64,000 nt of DNA from Pseudomonas massiliensis (GCF_000826105.1 NZ_CCYK01000005.1:372001-436000), one strand, 5' to 3'. Shown: positions 30,366 through 39,646, numbered from the stretch's first letter. Numbers and translations: made by a program. The notes: generated by a model from the letters alone, not told the origin.

Positions 30366-31769
30366 ATGACTGAAGTTGCCCTGGAAGTAGCGACACCGCA
30401 CGCCCCCCAAGCCATCGAGCAACTCCTGCGAACCCACGGAATCGCTTACCGTGAGGTGATCGAGACGCCTCTGCTCAATCCGGCCCGTCAAGTACAGGCG
30501 GTATTGCTGGGGGACGCTGTCGGGCTGCTTCTGGTGCTGCTGCGCAAGGACCAACTGCTGGACCTGACCCGATTGGCAGAAGTCTGTGGGCGGACCCTGA
30601 CCGCGGTTCCTCTGGAAAAGCTCAAGCGCCTGCTCGATCCACTGAGCCTCGGCGAGCTTCCGGGCATTCCCCTGGCGGTCAGCGCGGCCTGCATGTACGA
30701 CGAACGCCTGCTCGACATGGAGTACGTACTGGTCGCTTCCGGCCAGCCTGGCGTACTGCTGGAAATCGCAACGGACCAGAACCAGTTCCGCAAGGCATTG
30801 GCCAATGCCAGCTCCGCGCGCTTCGGTGAACCCGTGGCCAAGCACCTCGCCCAGGGCGACCTCACTGGGTCCCTGGCGACCATTTCCAAGGGCGTCCAGG
30901 CGTTCACCGCGCGTCGGATCCAGCAGCGTCTCGAAGACACCATCGAGATTCCCCCACTGGCGACCACGGCGCAGAAAATCATCAAGCTGCGGGTCGACCC
31001 GGATGCCAGCACCGACGATGTGACCGGCGTGGTTGAAACCGACCCGGCCCTGGCGGCGCAGGTAGTCAGCTGGGCGGCGTCGCCCTACTACGGATCGGTG
31101 GGCAAGATCCGCTCGGTTGAAGATGCCATCGTGCGTGTGCTGGGCTTCGACCTTGTGATCAATCTGGCCTTGGGGTTGGCGCTGGGCAAGACCTTGACAC
31201 TCCCCAAGGACAAGCCACAACAGGCGACGCCCTACTGGCAGCAATCCTTGTACACCGCCGCGGTGGTGGAAGGCCTGACCCGGGCCATCCCTCGTGCCCA
31301 GCGACCGGAAGCGGGCCTGGCATACCTTGGCGGCCTGTTGCACAACTTCGGCTACCTGCTGCTGGCCCACGTGTTTCCCCCGCACTTTTCACTGGTTTGC
31401 CGCCATCTGGAGGTCAACCCCCACTTGCCCCATGCCTTCGTGGAACAGCACCTGCTGGGCATCAGCCGGGAACAGGTCGGCGCCTGGCTCATGAAACACT
31501 GGGACATGCCCGAAGAACTGGTCACCGCCCTGCAATACCAGAACGATGCCAGCTATGACGGCGAGCACGCGGTGTACGCCAACCTTGTGTGTCTGGCGGT
31601 ACGCCTGCTGCGAGCCCATGGCAAGGGCTTCGAGGTCGAGGAAGACATCCCCGATGCGCTGCTCGAGCGCCTGGACATCACCCGGGAAAAGGCCAACGAA
31701 GTGGTGACCAAGGTGCTGGATGCCGAACAGTTGCTGCGCGAACTCGCCCAGCAGTTCGGCCAGGGTTGA
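30366..31769 (+). CDS. YbaK/ProX-like domain fused to an HDOD domain
   Basis: 467 residues. The first 155 or so (IEQLLRTHGIAYREVIET, VLLGDAVGLLLVLLRKDQLLD, RTLTAVPLEKLKRLL) resemble aminoacyl-tRNA deacylases of the YbaK/ProX family. Residues about 190-390 are an HDOD domain (IEIPPLATTAQKIIKLR, VVETDPALAAQVVSWA, YLGGLLHNFGYLLLAH). HDOD domains occur in signalling and motility control and usually lack a catalytic HD pair. The combined role is unknown. The start at 30366 is set by the family N-terminus. It converges on the HU gene. Confidence 0.85.
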   Translation: MTEVALEVATPHAPQAIEQLLRTHGIAYREVIETPLLNPARQVQAVLLGDAVGLLLVLLRKDQLLDLTRLAEVCGRTLTAVPLEKLKRLLDPLSLGELPGIPLAVSAACMYDERLLDMEYVLVASGQPGVLLEIATDQNQFRKALANASSARFGEPVAKHLAQGDLTGSLATISKGVQAFTARRIQQRLEDTIEIPPLATTAQKIIKLRVDPDASTDDVTGVVETDPALAAQVVSWAASPYYGSVGKIRSVEDAIVRVLGFDLVINLALGLALGKTLTLPKDKPQQATPYWQQSLYTAAVVEGLTRAIPRAQRPEAGLAYLGGLLHNFGYLLLAHVFPPHFSLVCRHLEVNPHLPHAFVEQHLLGISREQVGAWLMKHWDMPEELVTALQYQNDASYDGEHAVYANLVCLAVRLLRAHGKGFEVEEDIPDALLERLDITREKANEVVTKVLDAEQLLRELAQQFGQG

Positions 31770-31795
31770 GGGCATCTCGCCCGAGCGCCTGCGTC

Positions 31796-31820
31796 GGCGG
31801 AGAGGCATCGCCCTTCCGCC
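31796..31820. terminator. Candidate hairpin between convergent genes
   Basis: GGCGGA (31796-31801) pairs with TCCGCC (31815-31820), and the inside can partly extend (GGC/GCC). It lies between the HDOD gene and the HU gene, which converge. There is no T-run. Confidence 0.4.
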
Positions 31821-31839
31821 TGGCGCCGGAGGAGTACGC

Positions 31840-32109
31840 TTAGCCGATGCTCTCGCGCAGGTTCTTCCCGGGCTTGAAGGCCACGGTATTGCTCGCTCGA
31901 ATCTTCACCGGCTCACCTGTTTGCGGGTTCTTGCCCGTACGCGCGCCTCGGTGGCGCTTTTCGAACGTGCCAAAGCCCACCAGCGTGACATTTTCTTTGT
32001 TAACGGCCTGGGTGATCTTGTCCAGCATGATCTCTAGAACGCGATTGGCCTGATCCTTGGTGAGATCAGCTTTCTCGGCGATAGCCTGGGTAAGCTCAGG
32101 TTTGCGCAT
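31840..32109 (-). CDS. hupA: HU family DNA-binding protein
   Basis: 89 residues: MRKPELTQAIAEKADLTKDQ, VTLVGFGTFEKRHRGARTGKN and the DNA-intercalating arm NPQTGEPVKIRASNTVAFKPG. It is a nucleoid-associated HU protein; the position next to the rubredoxin gene fits the HupA paralogue of Pseudomonas. A GAGG ribosome site precedes the ATG. An A-rich AANAANAANAA run lies just upstream of it. Confidence 0.94.
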   Translation of the reverse strand: MRKPELTQAIAEKADLTKDQANRVLEIMLDKITQAVNKENVTLVGFGTFEKRHRGARTGKNPQTGEPVKIRASNTVAFKPGKNLRESIG

Positions 32110-32128
32110 GAATGATGCCTCTTTACGG

Positions 32129-32139
32129 TTTTTGTTGTT
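32129..32139 (-). promoter_or_regulatory. AANAANAA motif (possible Hfq/Crc site) in hupA leader
   Basis: On the minus strand the sequence AACAACAAAAA fits AANAANAANAA and lies 20-30 bases before the hupA ATG, just upstream of the ribosome site. This is the motif known for Hfq/Crc translational repression. Confidence 0.4.
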
Positions 32140-32245
32140 ATGTCCGGCCAGGTAACCCCATGCCGCTGCGCACGCGGACCCCTATCCACGGCTGACCCAG
32201 CGAGAATGGCACGCCCTGCGCACCCGCGCCAGTGGCGCGACGCGC

Positions 32246-32251
32246 TTTATA
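32246..32251 (-). promoter_or_regulatory. Candidate -10 element of hupA
   Basis: TATAAA on the minus strand, about 140 bp upstream of hupA, is a strong -10 match. The -35 region at 17-18 bp spacing is poor (TCGGAA), so the promoter is tentative. Confidence 0.35.
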
Positions 32252-32309
32252 CCGGTAATTCCGAGCCGATTCCGACGGACTGGACGGTGAATTGGCCGAT
32301 GCGCGGGCC

Positions 32310-32477
32310 TTAGATGACCTCGACCATTTCAAAGTCATTCTTGCCTACACCGCAATCCGGGCATAGCCAGTCTTCCGGAACATCGTCCCATGAGGTGCCC
32401 GGTGCCAGCCCCTCCTCCGGGCAGCCAGCTGCTTCGTCGTAGATGAAACCACATACCACGCACTGCCATTTTTTCAT
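32310..32477 (-). CDS. rubA: Rubredoxin
   Basis: 55 residues, [18 protein letters not shown]...CPDCG: two CxxC(G) pairs that hold one iron, with the family segments [18 protein letters not shown]. It is a small electron carrier, in Pseudomonas often serving alkane hydroxylases or oxidative-stress reductions. A GAGGCG site lies before the ATG. The gap to hupA (200 bp) contains no rubredoxin reductase gene. Confidence 0.95.
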   Translation of the reverse strand: MKKWQCVVCGFIYDEAAGCPEEGLAPGTSWDDVPEDWLCPDCGVGKNDFEMVEVI

Positions 32478-32556
32478 TGCATCGCCTCATTGACCCACTA
32501 TAGCCGCAACCGACCTGGCGGCCGTTCCATGCTAAGCTCAGGGCCTGCCAACCGCC

Positions 32557-33123
32557 ATGCCTTATACCGTGCCGCAATCCACCGACGCTTTCCATCCGCC
32601 TGCCTGGTCTGATCACCTGGAAACGGCGGATTCCCAATGCCAGGACTGGCTTTTCGACACCGGCTCCCTTACCCGTCGGCTGAGAAGACTATCTGCAGAC
32701 AGCCTCCAGATAGTCCCACACAGCGAAGGCTGGGCCTCATTGCGCGCGGAGGAATGCCAGGCTCTGGATCTGCCTGTCGACACACTCGGCTGGGTACGCG
32801 AGGTCTATCTGGTCGGGTGCGGCAAGCCGTGGGTGTTTGCCCGCAGCGTGGCGGGACAACTGGCACTCAAGGAGGACGGCTTTCCTCTTGTAGCCCTGGG
32901 CTCACGCTCTCTTGGCGAGCTGCTGTTCGTCAACGGCGGCTTCAGCCGGGGGCCTATCGAGATCGCACGTTACCCCCTGGCGTGGCTTCCCGCGGGGCTG
33001 GCCGCCCATCCTCCCTGGGCGCGCCGGTCGCGATTCCAGCGCGGTGCCCTGGGCCTGCTGGTCAGCGAAGTGTTCCTGGCGGATTTCTGGGCCGCCTTGC
33101 CTGGCTCCACGGAGGCCCCCTGA
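32557..33123 (+). CDS. ubiC: Chorismate--pyruvate lyase
   Basis: 188 residues; it converts chorismate to 4-hydroxybenzoate, the first committed step of ubiquinone synthesis. UbiC features: [44 protein letters not shown] and [19 protein letters not shown]. The stop overlaps the ubiA start by one base (33123), so the pair is translationally coupled. It is divergent from rubredoxin. Confidence 0.95.
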   Translation: MPYTVPQSTDAFHPPAWSDHLETADSQCQDWLFDTGSLTRRLRRLSADSLQIVPHSEGWASLRAEECQALDLPVDTLGWVREVYLVGCGKPWVFARSVAGQLALKEDGFPLVALGSRSLGELLFVNGGFSRGPIEIARYPLAWLPAGLAAHPPWARRSRFQRGALGLLVSEVFLADFWAALPGSTEAP

Positions 33124-34013
33124 TGTACCTGGCATGGCTTCGCGCCCTGAACCGCCTGCACCCGCGCGCCTGGGACTTCATCCAGCTCAGCCGCATGGAC
33201 AAGCCCATCGGCATCTATCTGTTGCTATGGCCCACGTTGTGGGCGTTATGGATCGCCGGCGAGGGTCACCCCTCTTTGGCCAACATCGTGATTTTCGTGC
33301 TGGGCGTGGTGCTGATGCGGGCGGCGGGCTGCGTGATCAATGATTTCGCGGACCGCAAGGTAGACGGCCATGTACGGCGGACTGAACAGCGCCCCCTGGT
33401 CAGCGGCAAGGTGCGCGGCCGCGAGGCCTTGGTGTTCTTCGCTGTGCTGGTAACCTTGAGTTTCCTGCTCGTGCTCTGTACCAACCTGGCCACGCTGGAG
33501 CTATCCGTCGGCGGGTTGATGCTGGCGGCCAGTTACCCCTTCATGAAGCGCTACACCTACTATCCACAGGTGGTACTGGGAGCTGCCTTTTCCTGGGGCA
33601 TGCCCATGGCGTTCACCGCCCAGGCCGGTCATTTGCCCGGCGCGGCCTGGTTGCTCTATCTGGCAAACCTGCTCTGGACCGTGGCCTACGACACTTATTA
33701 CGCCATGACGGATCGAGACGATGATCTGCGCATAGGTGTCAAATCCACTGCCATTCTGTTCGGTAACTCCGACAGGCTCATCATTGGCATGCTGCAAGGG
33801 CTGGCCCTCGCTTGCCTGCTGCTGGCCGGGGCGCGCTTCGGCCTGGGCTGGCCCTTCCATTGCGGCCTGGCCGTGGCAGCTGGCTGCTTCGCCTGGGAAG
33901 CCTGGCATACCCGGCATAGGGAACGCATGGCCTGCTTCGAGGCTTTTCTACATAACCACTGGGCCGGCCTGGCCATCTTCGCGGGCATCGTGCTCGACTA
34001 CGCCCTGCGCTGA
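33123..34013 (+). CDS. ubiA: 4-hydroxybenzoate octaprenyltransferase
   Basis: 296 residues with about eight membrane helices and both aspartate-rich prenyl-binding motifs: [15 protein letters not shown] and [12 protein letters not shown]. It prenylates 4-hydroxybenzoate in the inner membrane. The open frame begins far upstream inside ubiC; the start at 33123 matches the family N-terminus ([20 protein letters not shown]) and the overlap with ubiC. Confidence 0.96.
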   Translation: MYLAWLRALNRLHPRAWDFIQLSRMDKPIGIYLLLWPTLWALWIAGEGHPSLANIVIFVLGVVLMRAAGCVINDFADRKVDGHVRRTEQRPLVSGKVRGREALVFFAVLVTLSFLLVLCTNLATLELSVGGLMLAASYPFMKRYTYYPQVVLGAAFSWGMPMAFTAQAGHLPGAAWLLYLANLLWTVAYDTYYAMTDRDDDLRIGVKSTAILFGNSDRLIIGMLQGLALACLLLAGARFGLGWPFHCGLAVAAGCFAWEAWHTRHRERMACFEAFLHNHWAGLAIFAGIVLDYALR

Positions 34014-34025
34014 TAAAGACTCGAC

Positions 34026-34043
34026 GGGGCCAGGCGCGGCCCC
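34026..34043 (+). terminator. Candidate terminator hairpin after ubiA
   Basis: GGGGCC (34026-34031) and GGCCCC (34038-34043) pair around AGGCGC. It lies 12 bp after ubiA and 45 bp before the Pho box; no T-run follows. Confidence 0.4.
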
Positions 34044-34087
34044 TCGGGCTTCAGCCACAGGTAGATTGCTTGCTACCCTTAGCCATG

Positions 34088-34121
34088 CTGTCATGTGACT
34101 GCAATATTTCCGTTATCTAAT
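34088..34121 (+). promoter_or_regulatory. Pho box and -10 of phoB
   Basis: CTGTCAT-GTGA-CTGCAAT (34088-34105) matches the Pho box CTGTCAT-N4-CTGTCAT at 12 of 14 positions. Ten bases after it stands TCTAAT (34116-34121), a good -10, as expected for a PhoB-activated promoter where the box replaces the -35. It predicts autoregulation of phoBR. Confidence 0.85.
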
Positions 34122-34157
34122 GCAGCGCATCATCCAGGACAGGTTCGAGGGTAAACC

Positions 34158-34847
34158 ATGATGGGGAAAAGCATTCTGATCGTCGACGACGAAGCACCCA
34201 TTCGCGAGATGATCGCCGTCGCCCTGGAAATGGCCGGCTACGAATGCCTGGAAGCGGAAAACAGCCAGCAAGCCCACGCCATTATCATCGACCGCAAGCC
34301 CGACCTGATCCTGCTGGACTGGATGCTTCCTGGCACGTCCGGCATCGAACTGGCGCGTCGTCTCAAGCGCGACGAGCTTACCGCCGGCACCCCGATCATC
34401 ATGCTCACCGCCAAAGGCGAAGAGGACAACAAGATCCAGGGGCTGGAAGTGGGTGCCGATGACTACATCACCAAGCCCTTCTCACCCCGCGAGCTGGTTG
34501 CCCGGCTCAAGGCCGTGCTCCGTCGCGCCGGGGCCACGGACAACGAAACACCTATCGAAGTCGGTGGCCTGCTGCTGGACCCGATCAGTCATCGGGTAAC
34601 CATCGATGGCCGTCCAGCCGACATGGGCCCCACCGAGTATCGCCTGTTGCAGTTCTTCATGACTCATCAGGAACGGGCCTATACCCGCGGACAACTGCTG
34701 GATCAGGTCTGGGGCGGCAACGTCTATGTGGAAGAACGCACGGTGGACGTGCATATCCGACGCCTGCGCAAGGCCCTGGGCGATGCCTACGAGAATCTGG
34801 TACAGACCGTCCGTGGCACAGGGTATCGCTTCTCCACCAAGGCCTGA
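34158..34847 (+). CDS. phoB: Phosphate regulon response regulator PhoB
   Basis: 229 residues, OmpR/PhoB family: receiver domain with phospho-acceptor D54 (LLDWMLPG) and switch K in [11 protein letters not shown], then a C-terminal winged helix ([25 protein letters not shown]). It activates pst and other genes under phosphate starvation through Pho boxes. Its own Pho box is 50-70 bp upstream. phoR follows 30 bp downstream. Confidence 0.97.
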   Translation: MMGKSILIVDDEAPIREMIAVALEMAGYECLEAENSQQAHAIIIDRKPDLILLDWMLPGTSGIELARRLKRDELTAGTPIIMLTAKGEEDNKIQGLEVGADDYITKPFSPRELVARLKAVLRRAGATDNETPIEVGGLLLDPISHRVTIDGRPADMGPTEYRLLQFFMTHQERAYTRGQLLDQVWGGNVYVEERTVDVHIRRLRKALGDAYENLVQTVRGTGYRFSTKA

Positions 34848-34877
34848 CCCTCGCCGCGCGAAAGGATTGATCGCCAA

Positions 34878-36200
34878 TTGAACCGAAACTGGCATGCCGT
34901 ACTGGTCCGCCATCTACTGCTGCTGATAGGTGCATGCCTGCTGCTGGGGCTGTTGACGGGCCATTACGGTCTCTGCCTGGCCATCGGCCTAGGTGCCTAC
35001 CTGGTCAACATCCTGCGGCAGTTGCTGCGCCTCCAGCGCTGGCTCAGCCATCAACAGGGCGACGAGCCGCCACCTGAAGCCCATGGCCTCTGGGGCGACG
35101 TCTTCGACAGCATCTACAACCTCCAGCGACGCGACAGCCGGGTACGTGCCCGCCTGCAGGGTGTGATCGATCGCGTGCAGGAATCCACCGCGGCGTTGCG
35201 GGACGCGGTGATCATGCTCGACAGTGATGGCAACCTGGAATGGTGGAATCCGGCAGCGCAAACGCTTCTAGGCCTCAAGACACCTCAGGACGCTGGGCAG
35301 CCGGTTACCAACCTCGTGCGCCATCCTCGCTTCAAGGATTACTTCGAAGCCGAGCACTATGCCGAACCCCTGGAAATGCGTTCGCCCTTGAACGACCGGG
35401 TGCGCCTGCAATTCATGATCACACGCTACGGCAACAACGAGCACCTGATGGTGGTCCGGGATGTCACGCGCATCCATCAGCTGGAACAGATGCGCAAGGA
35501 CTTCATCGCCAATGTGTCGCACGAATTGCGCACGCCCTTGACTGTCATCACCGGCTACCTGGAAACCCTGCTGGACAATGCAGGCCATCTGAACCCGCGC
35601 TGGCTGCGTGCGCTGCAGCAGATGCAGCAGCAAGGCAGCCGCATGCAAAGCCTGCTCAATGACCTGCTGCTGCTCGCCAAGCTCGAAGCGACTGATTACC
35701 CCTCGGAGAGCCATCCGGTGAACATTCAGGGGATGTTGCAAAGCGTGGTCAATGACGCAACGGCCCTTTCAGGAGAGCGTCATCACCAGATCGTGCTACA
35801 GGCGTCGCCCCGCCTCTGCATGAAAGGCAGCGAACCGGAATTGCGTAGCGCCTTTTCGAACCTGGTGTTCAATGCTGTCAAGTACACGCCGGACAACGGC
35901 CAGGTGCGGGTACGCTGGTGGCAGGATGACAATGGCCTGCACCTGAGTGTGCAGGATTCGGGTATCGGTATCGAGGGTAAGCACATTCCGCGGCTTACCG
36001 AGCGCTTCTATCGGGTCGACTCCAGCCGCAGCTCCAGCACTGGCGGCACCGGGCTTGGCCTGGCGATCGTCAAGCACGTGCTGCTGCGCCACAAGGGGCA
36101 ATTGGAGATCACCAGCGTGCCGGGCAAAGGGAGCACCTTCACGTGTCATTTTCCATTGAGCCTGTTGGCGCCGGCGGAAATGGAAGAAGACCCGGCGTGA
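34878..36200 (+). CDS. phoR: Phosphate regulon sensor histidine kinase PhoR
   Basis: 440 residues: two N-terminal membrane helices (about 9-45), a charged linker, a PAS domain (about 105-190, ALRDAVIMLDSDGNLEWWN), then the kinase core. H215 in VSHELRTPL is the phosphorylated residue; N-box FNAVKY, G1 DSGIGI, F-box FYRVD and G2 GGTGLGLAIVKH are all present. The start codon is TTG with AAGGA eleven bases upstream. It receives the phosphate signal through PhoU and Pst. Confidence 0.95.
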   Translation: MNRNWHAVLVRHLLLLIGACLLLGLLTGHYGLCLAIGLGAYLVNILRQLLRLQRWLSHQQGDEPPPEAHGLWGDVFDSIYNLQRRDSRVRARLQGVIDRVQESTAALRDAVIMLDSDGNLEWWNPAAQTLLGLKTPQDAGQPVTNLVRHPRFKDYFEAEHYAEPLEMRSPLNDRVRLQFMITRYGNNEHLMVVRDVTRIHQLEQMRKDFIANVSHELRTPLTVITGYLETLLDNAGHLNPRWLRALQQMQQQGSRMQSLLNDLLLLAKLEATDYPSESHPVNIQGMLQSVVNDATALSGERHHQIVLQASPRLCMKGSEPELRSAFSNLVFNAVKYTPDNGQVRVRWWQDDNGLHLSVQDSGIGIEGKHIPRLTERFYRVDSSRSSSTGGTGLGLAIVKHVLLRHKGQLEITSVPGKGSTFTCHFPLSLLAPAEMEEDPA

Positions 36201-36323
36201 CGGCTCTGTAGGAAATTGCTACGGTAAGACACTGGTCAAGCGCAGACTTAATCGCTAGATTCCTTAATTCGCGACCCATCAGGCGCGAACTCTCTCAATC
36301 ATACGGATCTCCTTCTTTCCCCA

Positions 36324-37664
36324 ATGGACCCTTCCCCTGGTTTATCGCTTCACGACCTCTTCGCCGATTTCGGCATGATTCTTTTCGCGCTTTTCCTGGT
36401 TGTACTCAACGGCTTCTTCGTTGCCGCCGAATTCGCCATGGTCAAGCTGCGCTCCACACGGGTGGAGTCCATCGCCGAGAAGCAAGGCTGGCGCGGCAAG
36501 ATCCTGCGCACCGTGCATAATCAGCTCGACGCCTACCTTTCCGCCTGCCAACTGGGTATCACCCTCGCCTCGCTGGGCCTGGGCTGGGTCGGCGAGCCGG
36601 CGTTCGCGCACCTGCTCGAGCCTCTTCTGGCCGCCCTTGGCGTGCAATCGGCAGAGGTGATCAAGGGCGCTTCCTTCTTCACCGCGTTCTTCGTGATCTC
36701 CTACCTGCATATCGTGGTCGGCGAGCTGGCACCCAAATCCTGGGCCATCCGCAAGCCCGAACTTCTTTCCTTGTGGACGGCGGTGCCGCTCTACCTGTTC
36801 TACTGGCTGATGTACCCGGCCATCTGGCTGCTCAACGCCAGCGCCAACGGTATCTTGCGTATCGCCGGCCAGGGCGAGCCCGGCCCGCACCACGAGCACC
36901 ACTACAGCCGCGAAGAGCTCAAGCTCATCCTGCACTCCAGCCGTGGGCAAGACCCGAGCGACCAGGGCATGCGCGTGCTGGCCTCGGCGGTGGAAATGGG
37001 TGAGCTGGAGGTGGTCGACTGGGCCAACTCGCGGGAAGATCTGGTCGTGCTGGAACATGACGCCCCGCTGAAGGACATCCTGGCCACCTTCCGGCGCCAT
37101 AAGTACAGCCGGTACCCGGTCTATGACAGCACTCGCGGAGAGTTCGTCGGCCTGTTGCATATCAAGGACCTGCTGCTGGACCTGGCTGCCCTGGATCACG
37201 TGCCCGCCTCGTTCAACCTGGCGGAGCTTACCCGCCCGTTGGAGCGAGTATCCCGCCATATGCCGCTCGCAGAGCTGCTGGAACAGTTTCGTACCGGTGC
37301 CGCCCATTTCGCCCTGGTGGAGGAAGCCGATGGCAAGGTCATCGGCTACCTGACCATGGAAGACGTGCTCGAGGTACTGGTGGGCGACATTCAGGATGAG
37401 CACCGAAAGGCCGAACGGGGCGTGCTGGCCTACCAGCCCGGCAAGCTGCTGGTGCGGGGCGATACACCGCTGTTCAAGGTAGAGCGCCTGCTGGGCGTGG
37501 ACCTGGATCACATCGAGGCTGAAACCCTTGCGGGACTCGTCTACGACAGCCTCAAGCGGGTACCGGAAGACGAGGAAGTGATCGAAGTGGAAGGGCTGCG
37601 CATCATCATCAAGAAGATGAAAGGCCCGAAGATCGTGCTCGCCAAGGTGCTCAAGCTGAGCTAA
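36324..37664 (+). CDS. HlyC/CorC (CNNM/DUF21-CBS) membrane protein
   Basis: 446 residues: an N-terminal DUF21/CNNM transmembrane domain (about 14-200, LNGFFVAAEFAMVKLRSTRV), two CBS domains (about 225-350, FRRHKYSRYPVYD, FALVEEADGKVIGYLTMEDVLE) and a CorC_HlyC C-terminal domain. Relatives transport or sense Mg2+/Co2+, or are loosely annotated as hemolysins; no toxin function is implied. It lies 123 bp downstream of phoR and overlaps the convergent M23 gene by 4 bp. Confidence 0.92.
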   Translation: MDPSPGLSLHDLFADFGMILFALFLVVLNGFFVAAEFAMVKLRSTRVESIAEKQGWRGKILRTVHNQLDAYLSACQLGITLASLGLGWVGEPAFAHLLEPLLAALGVQSAEVIKGASFFTAFFVISYLHIVVGELAPKSWAIRKPELLSLWTAVPLYLFYWLMYPAIWLLNASANGILRIAGQGEPGPHHEHHYSREELKLILHSSRGQDPSDQGMRVLASAVEMGELEVVDWANSREDLVVLEHDAPLKDILATFRRHKYSRYPVYDSTRGEFVGLLHIKDLLLDLAALDHVPASFNLAELTRPLERVSRHMPLAELLEQFRTGAAHFALVEEADGKVIGYLTMEDVLEVLVGDIQDEHRKAERGVLAYQPGKLLVRGDTPLFKVERLLGVDLDHIEAETLAGLVYDSLKRVPEDEEVIEVEGLRIIIKKMKGPKIVLAKVLKLS

Positions 37665-38557
37665 CGGTTGCCGATGGTGAAGTTCGGCAGGCTTTGCAAA
37701 GGCCTGTCGAATTCATAAGGGATCGATTCCAGCCCGGCGCCGGTATTGCGCTGGACCACGAAATGCAAATGTGGCCCCGTGCTGTGGCCGGTATTTCCCG
37801 AACGCCCGAGCGGGCTGCCCTGGGCCACTGGCTCCCCTTCCCTGACCACCACCGACCCGCGCATCAGGTGCAAGTAAACGCCCATGGTGCCGTCCTCGTG
37901 CAGGACTCGCACGAAGTTACCTGAAGGCTGTGCGCCGCCTTGGCCTTGATCGTTCTCCACCTTGATCACCGTGCCTGCCCGAGCCGCGATGATAGGGGTA
38001 CCCTCGGGCATGGCGATATCGATCGCATAACGGCCTTTGGGACCATTGTGGCTGAAGTTGCCATTGGGGCCCTGGCTGATACGGAAGGGCCCGCCGATCC
38101 AGGGAAAGGGATAGCGATAGGCGGCGGTGCGGGTGGCCGGATCACCCAGCACGTAACTGAATCCCGGCGTACCGGTCACCGGCTTACCAGGCTGGGCCGG
38201 GTTGACCGTCGCCAGCAGGAGCCTTGAACGAGGTGCTACCAGCCGGCGGACTTCCGTCGGCCCGCCCGGCGCCGCATTGCGCAGGCCGGACAAGCGCAGC
38301 ACGACCTGCACCGGTGCGTAGGTATCGTTCCGGGCTTCGAAGGTCAGCGCCTTTCCCACGGGGCGGGTGTCGAGGCGCACCTGGGCCGAGAAGGATTCGA
38401 CCATGCGATCCTGAAACACCAAGCGCTTGGCACCGGGCGTAACGCGGTCGGTATAGGTGACTACCCCATGACTGTCCACGAACTTGTAGATAGCCGCAGC
38501 CTGTACCGGAGCATCCAGGCCAAGCAGAAGAGCGGGAAGAAGCGCGCGCCAGTTCAT
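37661..38557 (-). CDS. M23 family peptidase with N-terminal DUF4124 module
   Basis: 298 residues: signal peptide (MNWRALLPALLLGLDAPVQA), a DUF4124 module (AAIYKFVDSHGVVTYTDRV) and a beta-rich middle. A C-terminal LytM/M23 zinc endopeptidase domain follows, with SHNGPKGRYAIDIAMPEGTPI (first H and D ligands) and GPHLHFVVQ. It probably cuts peptidoglycan cross-bridges in the periplasm, or regulates another enzyme that does. It converges on the CorC-like gene. Confidence 0.9.
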   Translation of the reverse strand: MNWRALLPALLLGLDAPVQAAAIYKFVDSHGVVTYTDRVTPGAKRLVFQDRMVESFSAQVRLDTRPVGKALTFEARNDTYAPVQVVLRLSGLRNAAPGGPTEVRRLVAPRSRLLLATVNPAQPGKPVTGTPGFSYVLGDPATRTAAYRYPFPWIGGPFRISQGPNGNFSHNGPKGRYAIDIAMPEGTPIIAARAGTVIKVENDQGQGGAQPSGNFVRVLHEDGTMGVYLHLMRGSVVVREGEPVAQGSPLGRSGNTGHSTGPHLHFVVQRNTGAGLESIPYEFDRPLQSLPNFTIGNR

Positions 38558-38613
38558 GATTCGTATTCAGCGAAAACGAAGGGCCAGGGTAACAGCCTCA
38601 GCCCCTCATGGGT

Positions 38614-39537
38614 TCAAGCGCCTGGTACGAAGTGTTTCTGAGCAGTGCCGCGGGCAATCAGGCGAGACAGGTAGTCAAGCTTCTGGGCGTCCTGATCGAC
38701 GAAGCGGAAGTTGAGCTGCAACCAATCGCTGTCCGGCTTGGGCTCCAGCGCGGACACGGCATGCAGGTAGCCATTGAGACGCGCGATGTCATTGTCGCCC
38801 TGCTCGAGGTCCAGGACCGCCTGTTCCAGCACCTGGGGCAAGGGTTCGCCGCGCTTGACCACCAGGAGGGCTTCCTTGAGGCTCAACGCCTTGATCACAC
38901 AGGCCATGGTCGCGCCTCCGGCCAGGCGCAGCTGGCCCTGGCCACGGCTGGTGGCGCTGCCCTGGCTGGACGCCGCGCGCGGCACAGGAGGAGCCGCCGC
39001 TATGCCTGCCGGGGCCGCCGCACGTGGCGTCGGGGCGGGCGCAGGCGTCGCGGCAACAGCCTCGGGCCGGTTGCTGGTCAATGCCGCCAGGGAATCGTTG
39101 GCGAACGCCGAGGTGTTGGGCCGTGAACCCGGGCCGCTCATCAGGCCTTCCAGCTTGCCGGCACGATGCAATGCTTTCTTGACCTTGGTCAGCAGCTGCT
39201 CGTTGGTGAACGGCTTGCCAACGTAGTCCGAGACACCCGCCTGGATGGCCTGGATAACGTTTTCCTTGTCGCCCCGACTGGTCACCATGATGAAGGGGAT
39301 ATGCTTGGTGCTTTCCTGCTCACGGCACCAGGTCAGTAGTTCCAGGCCGGTCATTTCCGGCATTTCCCAATCGCAGAGGATAAGGTCGTAAGGGTCCTTG
39401 GCTAGCATGGCCTGTGCCTTGCGCCCATGGACGGCATCTTCGATCTGCATTCCAGGGAAGGCGTTGCGCAGACATTTTTTTACCAGGTCGCGAATGAACG
39501 GGGCGTCATCCACTACCAGAACACTGACCTTGGCCAT
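38614..39537 (-). CDS. Response regulator with REC domain and variable C-terminus
   Basis: 307 residues. Residues 1-125 are a CheY-like receiver (VLVVDDAPFIRDLV, phospho-acceptor in LILCDWEMPEMTG, TSRGDKENV, GKPFTNEQ). An Ala/Pro-rich linker (about 135-205) follows, then a C-terminal domain (about 205-307) that looks PilZ-like, though no RxxxR motif is clear. No kinase gene adjoins it. Equivalent genes occupy this site next to phoU in other Pseudomonas. AGGAG lies seven bases before the ATG. Confidence 0.85.
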   Translation of the reverse strand: MAKVSVLVVDDAPFIRDLVKKCLRNAFPGMQIEDAVHGRKAQAMLAKDPYDLILCDWEMPEMTGLELLTWCREQESTKHIPFIMVTSRGDKENVIQAIQAGVSDYVGKPFTNEQLLTKVKKALHRAGKLEGLMSGPGSRPNTSAFANDSLAALTSNRPEAVAATPAPAPTPRAAAPAGIAAAPPVPRAASSQGSATSRGQGQLRLAGGATMACVIKALSLKEALLVVKRGEPLPQVLEQAVLDLEQGDNDIARLNGYLHAVSALEPKPDSDWLQLNFRFVDQDAQKLDYLSRLIARGTAQKHFVPGA

Positions 39538-39646
39538 TAAGGACTCCTGAAATTCGTCTGCGTAGCATAGCGCTCCGCGGCGCCTACACCCACGCAGATT
39601 TTCTCACCCGCACCCGGATGCCAGAAAAACTGTTCCCAGTATGAAC

